A stretch of 64,000 nt of DNA from Anaerolineae bacterium (GTDB taxonomy: Bacteria; Chloroflexota; Anaerolineae; Aggregatilineales; Ch27). Positions 9,001 through 16,908 of the stretch are shown one piece after another. A program made the translations under genes and the position numbers. The notes beneath the pieces were generated by a model. The model was not told the origin of the DNA, made no database searches, and worked only from the letters and a program-made list of their open reading frames with translations. The stretch covers positions 1 through 64,000 of the forward strand of contig JABLXG010000032.1 of NCBI GenBank assembly GCA_013178165.1, written 5' to 3'. Numbering within the stretch: position 1 is the first letter of the stretch; each line of letters starts with the position of its first letter.

Positions 9001-11215
9001 GCTGCTCTTCCTGGTTTTTCTGGGCGTGCGGCTGGGCAACCCGGACCTGTGGCACCCCAACTTCGGCGGCGAACGTCCGATGGATTTTGCCTACCTCAAC
9101 GGTGTACTGCGTAGCACGATCTTCCCGCCGATCAATCCCTGGTTCTCCGGGGGATACATCAACTACTACTATTACGGTTTCGTGCTGGTGGGCGTACCGA
9201 TCAAACTGCTGGGCCTTTTCCCTTCAGTGGCTTTTAACCTGATTCTGGCGACGCTATTTTCCCTGACCGGGATGGCCGCGTTCTCCGTTGCTTTCAACCT
9301 GGTCGGGAGCTGGCGGAAGTGTACTGAGGATGGTCGGCCCGGCGCGCTGTGGGGCAATCCGTGGGTGGCGGGTGGCGCGGCCATGCTGCTGGCAGTGATG
9401 CTGGGCAACCTGGACGACATCCGTCTAATCATCACTGCACTGGCGCGCACGGGTGGATGGCGCCCGGTCACCGGCGAGGAGTTCCTGCCGCCACTCGGCG
9501 CGATCCTGGGTGGGGTCGGCAACCTGCTCAGCGGCCAGCCGCTCAATTTCAGCACGCACTGGTGGTACTGGAATCCAACGCGCGTGATGGCTCATACCGG
9601 TAACGCGATCACGGAGATCCCGTACTTCACGTTTCTCTATGGCGACCCCCACGCACATGCTATCGCCATGCCGCTGACGCTGCTAGTCATGGGCTGGCTG
9701 ATCCATGAAGTCCTGGTGGCCGGGCAGGCAGGCGCGCGTTCCCGGCTGGAAAGCGGGCTGGCACTGGCTTTCGGCGCGCTGGCGGTAGGCATCCTGCAGG
9801 CGACCAACTTCGCCGATTGGGTAACGTACCTGGTGTTGTCGCTGTTCATGTTGAGCGTTGCACACTACCTGGCGCTGCGTGCCGCGCACAGCAATCCCCG
9901 TGGGACGGTCGCTATCCCGGAGCCGGGGGGAGGCTGGCGGGCGCTGGGGATGGTGGGCGGCGCGCCGCTGTACCTGGCCTGGCAGGCTGTCCGCAACTGG
10001 CCGCTAACCTGGGCGGATGTAGGCCGCTGGGCCGCGCGGCTGGGGGCGTTTGTGGCGCTGGGTGCGCTGTTCCTGGCCCCCTACACGTACTGGTACGCTA
10101 CCGCCGACGCCGTGCCGGAACTGTGGCAGGGTCCCCGGACGCCGCTGTGGGCTTATCTTGACCTGAACGGCCTGTTCCTGTTCCTGGTGGTTTCGCTGTT
10201 GATCTGGGATACGGCGCGCTGGCTGCGGACGATTCATGTGCGGGACCTGGCCGGGCGGCCAGGGCTGATCCTGATCGTGTTTGCCGCACTGGCTTGGGCC
10301 GGTTTGATCATCGTCGTTGCGGCGCTGCTGGGCTATACGATCGCGCTGATCGCATTGCCGGTGGCACTCTGGGCGGCGATCCTGTTCTTCCGACCGGGGC
10401 AGGCCAGGCCGATGCGTGTGGTCTGGGCGCTGGTGGTGCTGGCAGTCGGGCTGACTTTCGTGGTCGACGTGGTGGTCTGGGCTGGCGATATCGGGCGGCA
10501 GAACACCGTCTTCAAGTTCTACATGCAGGTGTGGCTGTTGCTGAGCGTGGTGGGCGGGGCGGCGCTGGCCTGGTTGCTGCGTGCCAGTGCGGACTGGCCG
10601 ACGGGACGGCAAGGCCTCTGGCGCGGGGTGGCGCTGGTACTGCTGACCATCGCCGGCATGTACCCGCTGCTAGCGACGCAGGCCAAGTTCATCGACCGCA
10701 TGGCTCCAGAAGCGCCGCACACGCTGGACGGCATGGCCTTCATGCCCTATGCCACGCAGGGCGAGCACGGCGCATGGTTCTCCCTGGCGGAGGATTACGA
10801 CCTGATTCGCTGGATGCAGGCTAATATCAAGGGTACGCCGGTGGTGCTGGAGGGGCAGAGCGAGCGCGAATATCTGTGGGGTGGGCGGATCTCGGTCTAT
10901 ACCGGCCTGCCGACGATCATCGGGTACAATTTCCACCAGCGCCAGCAGCGTACACTGGAGCCGCTGTCGCGGCTGGTCGGCCAGCGCATCCAGCAGGTTA
11001 ACACGATCTACGATACGACCGATATCGCTCTGGCCTGGCGATTGCTGCAGGTGTTTGACGTCTCTTACATCGTGGTTGGCCAGCTGGAGCGGGCGTACTA
11101 TCTGCCAGCAGGCCTGGACAAATTCGAGCAGATGGCGCAAGCCGGGCTGCTGGAACTGGTTTATCAAGCGGGCGACACGCGGTTGTATGCCGTGCGGCGG
11201 AATGCTGCGCTGTGA
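6083..11215 (+). CDS. Giant GT39-like + Chlor_Arch_YYY (DUF2298) fusion membrane protein
   Basis: A 1710-residue protein made of two membrane modules. Residues about 1-470 form a GT-C/GT39-like module with the loop motif HLHPDERFLTQV near residue 57. Residues about 480-860 are a mainly hydrophilic, beta-rich region, presumably extracytoplasmic. Residues about 866-1710 are a Chlor_Arch_YYY module with the eponymous YINYYYYG near residue 1025 and a later GDPHAHAIAMPL segment. The YYY module is paralogous along its length to the whole next protein: shared WPL...LP.LPDR near the start, VFKFYMQVW versus VFKFYYQVW, and the C-terminal LDKF region. The YYY family is known mainly from Chloroflexi and Archaea and is thought to be a glycosyltransferase. 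Transfer of a lipid-linked sugar is inferred. Confidence 0.82.
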   Translation: MTEYPTVSSLSPEPPAEPRKATRRVDRQGVLIALLLLLVMGSGAYFRFIGQNWDDFTHLHPDERFLTQVVTSIAPVSGIGEYFNTAESSLNPNNRGAGFYVYGTLPLFIVKAATGIVAQATGDYSWVGYNGAHLVGRTVSAVADLLTILFVFLIGRRLYDRWIGLLAAALYAWAVLPIQLAHFWTMDAFTGLAVTVAVWLGVRILDEGGWGNYAGFGLALGAAVASRINVAPLAIVAALAALVRVLPALEADYPLPERRDLLVREGGGLVLAALVSVVVFRLAQPYAFAGPSIFGILPNMDWWRQMQEVNRQVSGQADFPPNHQWASRIPYLFSWQNMVLWGMGLPLGLTAWVGWAAAGWQILRGRRQWMRHLLPFCWVVVYYGWQGGGWVMTMRYYMPLYPLLALFAAWALITLVRWAWVRHGSTLLARGGALALLSLVTVFTLVWAFGFTRIYTRQLTRVQASHWILQNIPADFSFTITAEDGRTRMINVGLPNDSVTHTSALVANATRYFMDGDARTGRFILPDGFSGTVTHIHAEHLGDPNRDSGEETLWVGIVDALADEVVAEGRITADFSQGDSPLGQAYDIPLDNPVTLVAGRHYEFRSRAEGGAPIIVAGAAIATEGPWDDPIPWKVCALPDQMAWSEDLPPGLVNLQECNGIDGFGMGYYQGLELYMAAEDNEQKRATMQEVLDGADYLTISSNRFYDSLSRLPMRFPMSLRYYRALFSGELGFELVRTFESTFTFGNLVISDQVLPTYDVPAWLNEFEAEEAFHVYDHPVVFVFHKRDDYDPALVARVLNEVSLASSADQSAWLDPTRPVGVIQWNAKQASAAPTALMFTDTMREIQYSSGTWSELYDANALINRSQLAAVVAWWGLLVIIGWATWPLLFALLPALPDRAFPLAKVAGLLLVSWLAWLGASLRLPTWSRGGLLLALLLVLIASAALGWRRRGALAVYVRAYWRQMLILEGLAALLFLVFLGVRLGNPDLWHPNFGGERPMDFAYLNGVLRSTIFPPINPWFSGGYINYYYYGFVLVGVPIKLLGLFPSVAFNLILATLFSLTGMAAFSVAFNLVGSWRKCTEDGRPGALWGNPWVAGGAAMLLAVMLGNLDDIRLIITALARTGGWRPVTGEEFLPPLGAILGGVGNLLSGQPLNFSTHWWYWNPTRVMAHTGNAITEIPYFTFLYGDPHAHAIAMPLTLLVMGWLIHEVLVAGQAGARSRLESGLALAFGALAVGILQATNFADWVTYLVLSLFMLSVAHYLALRAAHSNPRGTVAIPEPGGGWRALGMVGGAPLYLAWQAVRNWPLTWADVGRWAARLGAFVALGALFLAPYTYWYATADAVPELWQGPRTPLWAYLDLNGLFLFLVVSLLIWDTARWLRTIHVRDLAGRPGLILIVFAALAWAGLIIVVAALLGYTIALIALPVALWAAILFFRPGQARPMRVVWALVVLAVGLTFVVDVVVWAGDIGRQNTVFKFYMQVWLLLSVVGGAALAWLLRASADWPTGRQGLWRGVALVLLTIAGMYPLLATQAKFIDRMAPEAPHTLDGMAFMPYATQGEHGAWFSLAEDYDLIRWMQANIKGTPVVLEGQSEREYLWGGRISVYTGLPTIIGYNFHQRQQRTLEPLSRLVGQRIQQVNTIYDTTDIALAWRLLQVFDVSYIVVGQLERAYYLPAGLDKFEQMAQAGLLELVYQAGDTRLYAVRRNAAL

Positions 11216-11249
11216 GCGGGATGGACTTGCACCAGGGGCATGAAGCGGC

Positions 11250-13745
11250 ATGATACAGGCAATCATCGACTGGCTAAGCCATGAAGGAGGGCTGGTCTTT
11301 ACCTGGTGGCTGCTGATGACAGTGGCCGGGGCCGCGGCATGGCCGCTGACCTTCCGGCTGTTACGCGGCCTGCCCGATCGGGGATATACGCTGGCCCGCT
11401 CAGTCGGGCTGGTGATTGTCGGCTATGCCTTCTGGCTGCTGGCGTCGCTGGGATTTTTGCGCAATAGTGCCGGGAGCATCGCCCTGGCCGCGCTGATTGT
11501 GCTGGCGGCGGGCCTGATGATCCTTGAGCGAGCGGCGATGGTGGAGTGGTTCCGGCGCAACTGGAAGTACGCGCTGGCGGTGGAAGCCCTTTTTGCCGCG
11601 CTGTTCTTCGGCTGGGTGGCGTTCCGGGCGCTGAACCCTGCACTGACCGGCACCGAGAAGCCGATGGAGGTGGCCTTCACCAGCGCCATCCAGCGTAGCG
11701 CAACCTTCCCGCCAAACGATCCCTGGATGAGTGGTTATCCTATCAGCTACTACTACTTTGGTTATGTGTTGGCTGCTGCGCTGGGTAAGTTGAGCGGCGT
11801 TTCTGGCGCGGTAGCCTTCAACCTGATGGTGCCGTTGCTCTTTGCTCTGACCGGGATTGGGGCGTTCGGGCTGGTCTACAACCTGCTGCGGGCGCGCTTT
11901 CTGGGCCACCGGCGCAAAGGCGCGGTACAGCCGACGCCGCGCTCCACGGCAATGCTTTTTGCCCTGCTGGGGTTGGTATTCGTTGTCCTGCTTGGCAACT
12001 TGCATACACTCTTTGTCGAAGTGCCATATGAGCAGGGCTGGGCTTCGCCGGAATACCTGGCCTTCTGGGATCAGGAGCAGCGCGACGTGCCCCGCGTCAG
12101 CGCGGCGGCAGGGGTGGAGGGCTGGGAGTTCTGGTGGTGGTTCCGGGCCAGCCGCGTGATCCGTGACTACGATCTCAACGGTCTGCCCAGCGCGGTACAG
12201 CCGATTGACGAATTTCCGGCCTTCAGCTTCATCCTGGCGGATATGCATCCGCATGTACTGGCGCTGCCGTTTGCCGTGCTGGCGCTGGCGATCGCGCTGG
12301 GACGCGCCCTGAGCCATGACGCACCAACGCGCTTTGAGTGGGCGCTGTACGGGCTATGCCTGGGGGCGCTGATTTTCCTGAATACGTGGGACGGGCCAAT
12401 TGCCATGGCCGTGCTGGTTGGTGCGGAGGGTCTGCGGCGCCTGGCTCACAATCGCAACGGGCGGCTGACCCGCACCGATTGGCTGGCTATGCTCAAGCTG
12501 GGCGCGATTGTGGCCGGGCTGGCTATCCTGCTCTACCTGCCGTTCCTGATCGGTTTTCGCTCCCAACTTGGCGGTGTGTTGCCAAACGTCGTTCATCCCA
12601 CGCGCCTGCACCAGTTCTTCCTGATGTTCGGGCCATTCCTGCTGATCCTGTTGTTCTTCCTGGCTGTAGAGACCTGGCGCGGGCAGGAGGAGATGGCCTG
12701 GCAGCTGGCCGGGTCGGTAATCGCTGCGGCGTTGCTGGGGCTGGTGCTGATCCTGGTGGCGCTGGGCGTGGTGGCCTGGCTGCGTCCGGAGATTCGCGGC
12801 GTAGTCTATTCGGTGGTGGAAGCAGCGGGCGGTCTGGGAGCGCTGCTGGGCGATGTTCTGACCCGGCGGCTGGGTGGGTTGCCGCTGGCGGCGCTGTTGC
12901 TGGCGGTAATTGCGGTGGTGGTGGCACGGCTATTTGGGCGGCCATCGGTTGCAGAAGACGAAATGCCCTACGCCGTGCCGACCGGCTTCGCCCTGCTGCT
13001 GGTAGGCGCGGGGGCGGTGCTGGCACTGCTGCCGGACTTCCTGTATTTGCGCGACAATTTCGGCGTGCGGATCAACACCGTGTTCAAGTTCTACTATCAG
13101 GTCTGGCTGCTGTGGGCGATCGCCAGCGCCTATGCCGCCTACACGATCCTGATTGATGTGGAGTGGCACATCCGGCCCGGTACGGTGACGCGGGCGGCTT
13201 TCGGCGGGTTGCTGGCGGTTATTCTCGTTGCTGGGTTGCTCTACCCGGCGCTGGCAATCTACACGCGGACAGTTGTTGAGACCGGGCGGCTGAACAGCGC
13301 AGTGCCGCTGACGCTAGATGGCGGGCCGATGCTGGCCACCCCGGACGATTACGCTGCGCTGCGCTGCCTGGAGGCTCTGGTTGGCGATGAGCCGGTGACT
13401 CTGGTGGAAGCGGTTGGCTCGGCTTACCACCCGGAGCAGGGTGGGCGGGTCTCCGCGCTGACGGGTATCCCGACGGTGCTGGCCTGGGAAGGCCATGAGC
13501 GGCAGTGGCGTGGGGCGACGTATGACCAGGTCGCTGGTACGCGTGCCCAGGATGTCCAGCGGCTATACAACGATCCTACCTGGATGCCCGCCGAGGAAGT
13601 GATCTATCGTTACGGGATTGATTACGTTTTCGTTGGCTCGGCGGAACGCCGTGCCTTCGATTCGTTCGGGCTGGACAAGTTTGTTGCGAACCTAACCCTG
13701 GTCTGCCAGAGTGGGGATAGCCTGGTTTTCCAGACCGGGCGTTGA
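11250..13745 (+). CDS. Chlor_Arch_YYY / DUF2298 family membrane protein (stand-alone)
   Basis: An 831-residue polytopic membrane protein corresponding in full to the C-terminal module of the preceding 1710-residue protein. Recognisable family elements are ISYYYFGYVL near residue 166, ILADMHPHVLALPF near residue 327, VFKFYYQVWLLWA near residue 612, and a C-terminal soluble domain ending in a YVFVGSAERR segment. DUF2298 proteins are membrane proteins of probable glycosyltransferase function, named for the tyrosine run. It lies 34 bases after the fusion gene. The tandem arrangement points to duplication followed by divergence. Substrate unknown. Confidence 0.85.
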   Translation: MIQAIIDWLSHEGGLVFTWWLLMTVAGAAAWPLTFRLLRGLPDRGYTLARSVGLVIVGYAFWLLASLGFLRNSAGSIALAALIVLAAGLMILERAAMVEWFRRNWKYALAVEALFAALFFGWVAFRALNPALTGTEKPMEVAFTSAIQRSATFPPNDPWMSGYPISYYYFGYVLAAALGKLSGVSGAVAFNLMVPLLFALTGIGAFGLVYNLLRARFLGHRRKGAVQPTPRSTAMLFALLGLVFVVLLGNLHTLFVEVPYEQGWASPEYLAFWDQEQRDVPRVSAAAGVEGWEFWWWFRASRVIRDYDLNGLPSAVQPIDEFPAFSFILADMHPHVLALPFAVLALAIALGRALSHDAPTRFEWALYGLCLGALIFLNTWDGPIAMAVLVGAEGLRRLAHNRNGRLTRTDWLAMLKLGAIVAGLAILLYLPFLIGFRSQLGGVLPNVVHPTRLHQFFLMFGPFLLILLFFLAVETWRGQEEMAWQLAGSVIAAALLGLVLILVALGVVAWLRPEIRGVVYSVVEAAGGLGALLGDVLTRRLGGLPLAALLLAVIAVVVARLFGRPSVAEDEMPYAVPTGFALLLVGAGAVLALLPDFLYLRDNFGVRINTVFKFYYQVWLLWAIASAYAAYTILIDVEWHIRPGTVTRAAFGGLLAVILVAGLLYPALAIYTRTVVETGRLNSAVPLTLDGGPMLATPDDYAALRCLEALVGDEPVTLVEAVGSAYHPEQGGRVSALTGIPTVLAWEGHERQWRGATYDQVAGTRAQDVQRLYNDPTWMPAEEVIYRYGIDYVFVGSAERRAFDSFGLDKFVANLTLVCQSGDSLVFQTGR

Positions 13746-13789
13746 AGCCTGCGGGTTTGCGGTGAGCATGAAGGGCAGGTTGACTCACG

Positions 13790-15658
13790 ATGACCCATGT
13801 CGCTGAACGCACTGATTCCGCTATTGCGTTGCTGGAATACGCGCCGCTACGGCTGACCGTCACCATGGAGGCGATCGTGTACCTGGCGATCGGCGCTCTG
13901 GCGCTGGCGACCCGCCTGGCCGGCCTGGGCACGATTGCGCTGAGCCATGCCGAGGCCCGGGAAGCACTGGCGGCCTGGCATGCCATGTTTCCGCAGGTAT
14001 CTGGTACGGCTCCGCTGGCCAGCAGTCCGCTGGCGTTCCTGGCCAACAGCGCTGTGATGGGCCTGCTGGGTGGGTCAGAGTTGACAGCGCGGCTGGCGAC
14101 GGCGCTCGGTGGCGTGGCACTGGTGCTGCTGCCGGCGCTCTTCCGGCCAGCGCTGGGGCGCATCGCCGCCCTGGCGACATCAGCGCTGCTGCTGATCTCG
14201 GTGACGGCGCTGGTTGGCGCGCGGACGATGAGCCCTGCGGTATGGTCGCTATTACTGGCCGGGATTGCGCTGTGGCTGACCTGGCGCTTTGTAGAAGGTA
14301 GCCGCCCGGCGGAAGCCGTCCTGGCGGCGACGCTGGCTGCCGCTATCGCCCTGCTGGCCGATCCGGCGGGATTCGTGCTGCTGGCGATCCTGGCGGCGGC
14401 GTGGGGGATAGCGTTGCGGCTCAGCATGGACGAGGCGCCCGCTGATCAGCCCGGGCCGCGGCTGCGGGAAGCACTGGCCAGGTGGCCGTGGCGCGATTCC
14501 CTGCTGGCGATCGGAGGAACGGTCGCCCTGGTTGGGACAGCTTGCTTCCTGTATCCTGCCGGACTGGCTCAGGTGGGCGAATTGCTGGCGCGCGGAATCA
14601 GCGGCTTATTCACCCGGCCAGCCAGCCAGCCGTTTGCCTTTCCGCTACTGGTGACGTTGCTGTACGAACCGGCGCTATGGTTCCTGGGTGCGCTGGGCGT
14701 GGCCCGGACGCTGGCGGAGGGCGATTTCACAGACCGCTTTCTGGTCGGCTGGCTGGCCGCAGGATTGGCTGCTGCGCTGCTGTATGCCGGGGCTGGCCCG
14801 GATTACGGGCTTTGGATCGTGGTGCCGCTGGCGGCGCTGGGCGGGCGCTCGTTAGCCCGGACGCTGGCCCCGGCGCGTGAGTCTTACTGGCAGGCTCCCC
14901 GCTGGGCGCTGGCCGTGTTGACCGGCGGCCTGCTGGCGCTGCTGTTTGTGACTTCGACGAATCTGGTTTTTGTGGCGCGGTCGCTGAGCGGGGTCGTGCC
15001 GGGGGCCAGTGCATCGGTTCCGCCACTGCGGCTGATGCTGGCCGGCATGTCCGCCCTGCTGTTGATGATTCTGTACTTCCTGGGCGGGAGTCTGTGGGGG
15101 CCACGGATCGCCCGGCGGGGGTTGGTGCTGGCGTTGACGGCGTTCCTGGCTGTGTATGGTCTGTCCTGCGCCTGGCGGGTGGCGGTCACCCATGCCGGCG
15201 ATCCGCGCGAGTTGTGGCATGTGCAGCCGGTTGACCCGGAGTTGACTCTGCTGCGCCAGACGCTGATCGAGGTCTCAGAGAGGCAGACGGGCCGCCCGGA
15301 TGAAGTGCCTGTCGTCGCTTCGGTGCCGTACGATGACGCGGTCGCCTGGCAACTGCGCGATTTTCGTTTTGTAACCTACACCCCCGCTATCGATCGCTGG
15401 GAGGCCCGCCCGGTGATTGTCGCTCCGGCGGCTTTCCGTCCGGAGACGCTGGGAGCGCGGTATGTGGGCCAGGATTTCGTGGTGACGCGGGTATGGGATA
15501 TGAGCCAGTTCCGCCCGGAAGACATCCTGGTCTGGCTGATGTATGGAGAAGCTCAGCTTCCCGCACGGGTTGATGAGCGGGTGATCGTCTGGGTGCGGGA
15601 GGATGTCTACGGGCTGCCTCCGGCCCCCATTGGCAGTAGTGAGGAAGCGGCCGGTTGA
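13790..15658 (+). CDS. Agl23-like / GT-C fold membrane protein with a degenerate catalytic loop
   Basis: A 622-residue membrane protein with about 11-12 helices and a C-terminal soluble tail. The N-terminal layout (helix, then a short loop with SHAEAREALAAW, then helices) parallels the 1334-residue protein at 16909, whose loop reads SHDESLHTKFSW. The Asp of the usual His-Asp-Glu is replaced by Ala here, so catalysis may be lost or altered. It lies 44 bases after the stand-alone YYY gene. Assignment to the family annotated as flippase-activity-associated Agl23 (TIGR03663) is tentative; a generic GT39-like call is the alternative. Confidence 0.65.
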   Translation: MTHVAERTDSAIALLEYAPLRLTVTMEAIVYLAIGALALATRLAGLGTIALSHAEAREALAAWHAMFPQVSGTAPLASSPLAFLANSAVMGLLGGSELTARLATALGGVALVLLPALFRPALGRIAALATSALLLISVTALVGARTMSPAVWSLLLAGIALWLTWRFVEGSRPAEAVLAATLAAAIALLADPAGFVLLAILAAAWGIALRLSMDEAPADQPGPRLREALARWPWRDSLLAIGGTVALVGTACFLYPAGLAQVGELLARGISGLFTRPASQPFAFPLLVTLLYEPALWFLGALGVARTLAEGDFTDRFLVGWLAAGLAAALLYAGAGPDYGLWIVVPLAALGGRSLARTLAPARESYWQAPRWALAVLTGGLLALLFVTSTNLVFVARSLSGVVPGASASVPPLRLMLAGMSALLLMILYFLGGSLWGPRIARRGLVLALTAFLAVYGLSCAWRVAVTHAGDPRELWHVQPVDPELTLLRQTLIEVSERQTGRPDEVPVVASVPYDDAVAWQLRDFRFVTYTPAIDRWEARPVIVAPAAFRPETLGARYVGQDFVVTRVWDMSQFRPEDILVWLMYGEAQLPARVDERVIVWVREDVYGLPPAPIGSSEEAAG

Positions 15659-15674
15659 GCCGTGTATTAGGACT

Positions 15675-16280
15675 ATGAACGGGACGATGCAGGCGGATGC
15701 TCCGCTGGAGGAGTTGTTAGCAGCCTGTAAGGCAGGCGATCAGGCGGCCTACGCGGCGCTTTATGAGCGTTATGCCGCCGGGTTGTACCGCCTGGCTTAC
15801 AGCATCCTGCTTGATGCCCAGGATGCCGAGGATGTGCTGCAGGAGGCGTTCATCTACGCCTTCCGGAACCTGGATCACTTTGATCCGACGCGAGGGGAGT
15901 TCCGCACCTGGCTCTATACGATCACGGTCAGCCGCTGCCGCAATATGCGCCGCCGCAAGCTCCTGCCTACTATTGACCTGAGCAACCTGCTGGCGCTGGG
16001 CCAGGAACCGCCCGGCCCACACCGCGAGACGCCGGAAGCGGCGCTGGCGCGCTCACAGGTGCGGGATGCGCTGGGCAGGGCGCTGGCGGCGCTCTCGCCG
16101 CGCCTGCGGGAAGCGGTGGCTCTGCGCTACGGTCAGGGGCTGACCTTTCGAGAGATGGCGGAGGTGCTCGATTGCCCGCCCAAGACGGCTGAGAGCCGGA
16201 TACGCCTGGCTCATGAGGCGCTCAGCCGGGCGCTGGGGCCATCCGGCGCAGTGCTGCTTGAGGAGTTGTGGAGCTTCTGA
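15675..16280 (+). CDS. ECF-type RNA polymerase sigma-70 factor
   Basis: A 201-residue sigma factor with only regions 2 and 4. Region 2 shows YRLAYSILLDAQDAEDVLQEAFIYAFRNL and TWLYTITVSRCRNMRRRK. Region 4 shows ALSPRLREAVALRYGQGLTFREMAEVL followed by KTAESRIRLAHEAL. This is standard ECF architecture for directing transcription of a small regulon. The start at 15675 is 16 bases after the preceding stop; an ATG at 15687 is also possible. The anti-sigma gene follows 70 bases later. Its position inside the glycan block suggests that surface-stress or envelope signals control this block, but target promoters were not identified. Confidence 0.93.
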   Translation: MNGTMQADAPLEELLAACKAGDQAAYAALYERYAAGLYRLAYSILLDAQDAEDVLQEAFIYAFRNLDHFDPTRGEFRTWLYTITVSRCRNMRRRKLLPTIDLSNLLALGQEPPGPHRETPEAALARSQVRDALGRALAALSPRLREAVALRYGQGLTFREMAEVLDCPPKTAESRIRLAHEALSRALGPSGAVLLEELWSF

Positions 16281-16350
16281 AGAAAAGGCGCGTCCCGTGC
16301 CTTGGTGGTAAGCAAGGGGCGCGGGCCGGTGAAGCAAGGAAGCGGGTACT

Positions 16351-16872
16351 ATGAACGGACACGTCACGCGATGGCTGACTGCTTACCTGCATGGTGAGCT
16401 GGCGCCGCACCTGCGGGAACGGGTGAGCCGCCACGTTCGCGAATGTGACGAATGCTATGCGGCGCTGCGCCGTGAGCAGGAGCTGGCCCGCGAACTGGGC
16501 GACAGCATGCCCGTCTTTGGCGCGCCCAGGAACGAGCAACTGGCCCGCGTACTTTCTGGCATCCTGGCCGAAGCTGGTAACCATCAGGGCATGGCAGCTT
16601 TCCGGGTGCCACGGGCGGGGGTGGCCCTGTTGCTCAGCCTGTTGCTGGTGTTGTTGCCGGCGCTGGTGATGCCGCGCGCGGCGGTTTCCGCGCCGGATCA
16701 ACCTGCCCCGTACATGATCGCGGCAACGGCAACCCAGAGCAGCACTGATGCGCCGACAGGCCTCGTCATTGCGTTGCCGACGGCGATCGCCGCCCGCCAG
16801 CCCCTGCCGACCGAGCCGCCAGCTTTCAATCCGTCTCCGGTCCCGGTCGTGGGCGACGCCTTGCCCTATTGA
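16351..16872 (+). CDS. Zinc-finger (zf-HC2) transmembrane anti-sigma factor
   Basis: A 173-residue single-pass protein. The N-terminal cytoplasmic domain has the ZAS motif, RHVRECDECYAALRREQELA (HxxxCxxC near residues 29-36), which binds zinc and holds ECF sigma factors. A strongly hydrophobic helix (residues about 90-108, VALLLSLLLVLLPALV) is followed by a Thr/Pro/Ala-rich extracytoplasmic tail of about 60 residues. Pairing with the sigma factor 70 bases upstream is strongly expected from gene order. No signalling domain is visible outside the membrane, so release may depend on proteolysis of the tail; this is inference. Confidence 0.88.
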   Translation: MNGHVTRWLTAYLHGELAPHLRERVSRHVRECDECYAALRREQELARELGDSMPVFGAPRNEQLARVLSGILAEAGNHQGMAAFRVPRAGVALLLSLLLVLLPALVMPRAAVSAPDQPAPYMIAATATQSSTDAPTGLVIALPTAIAARQPLPTEPPAFNPSPVPVVGDALPY

Positions 16873-16908
16873 GTGGCTTTTGCTCCCTGCTTGGAGATGT
16901 TGTGAGGA

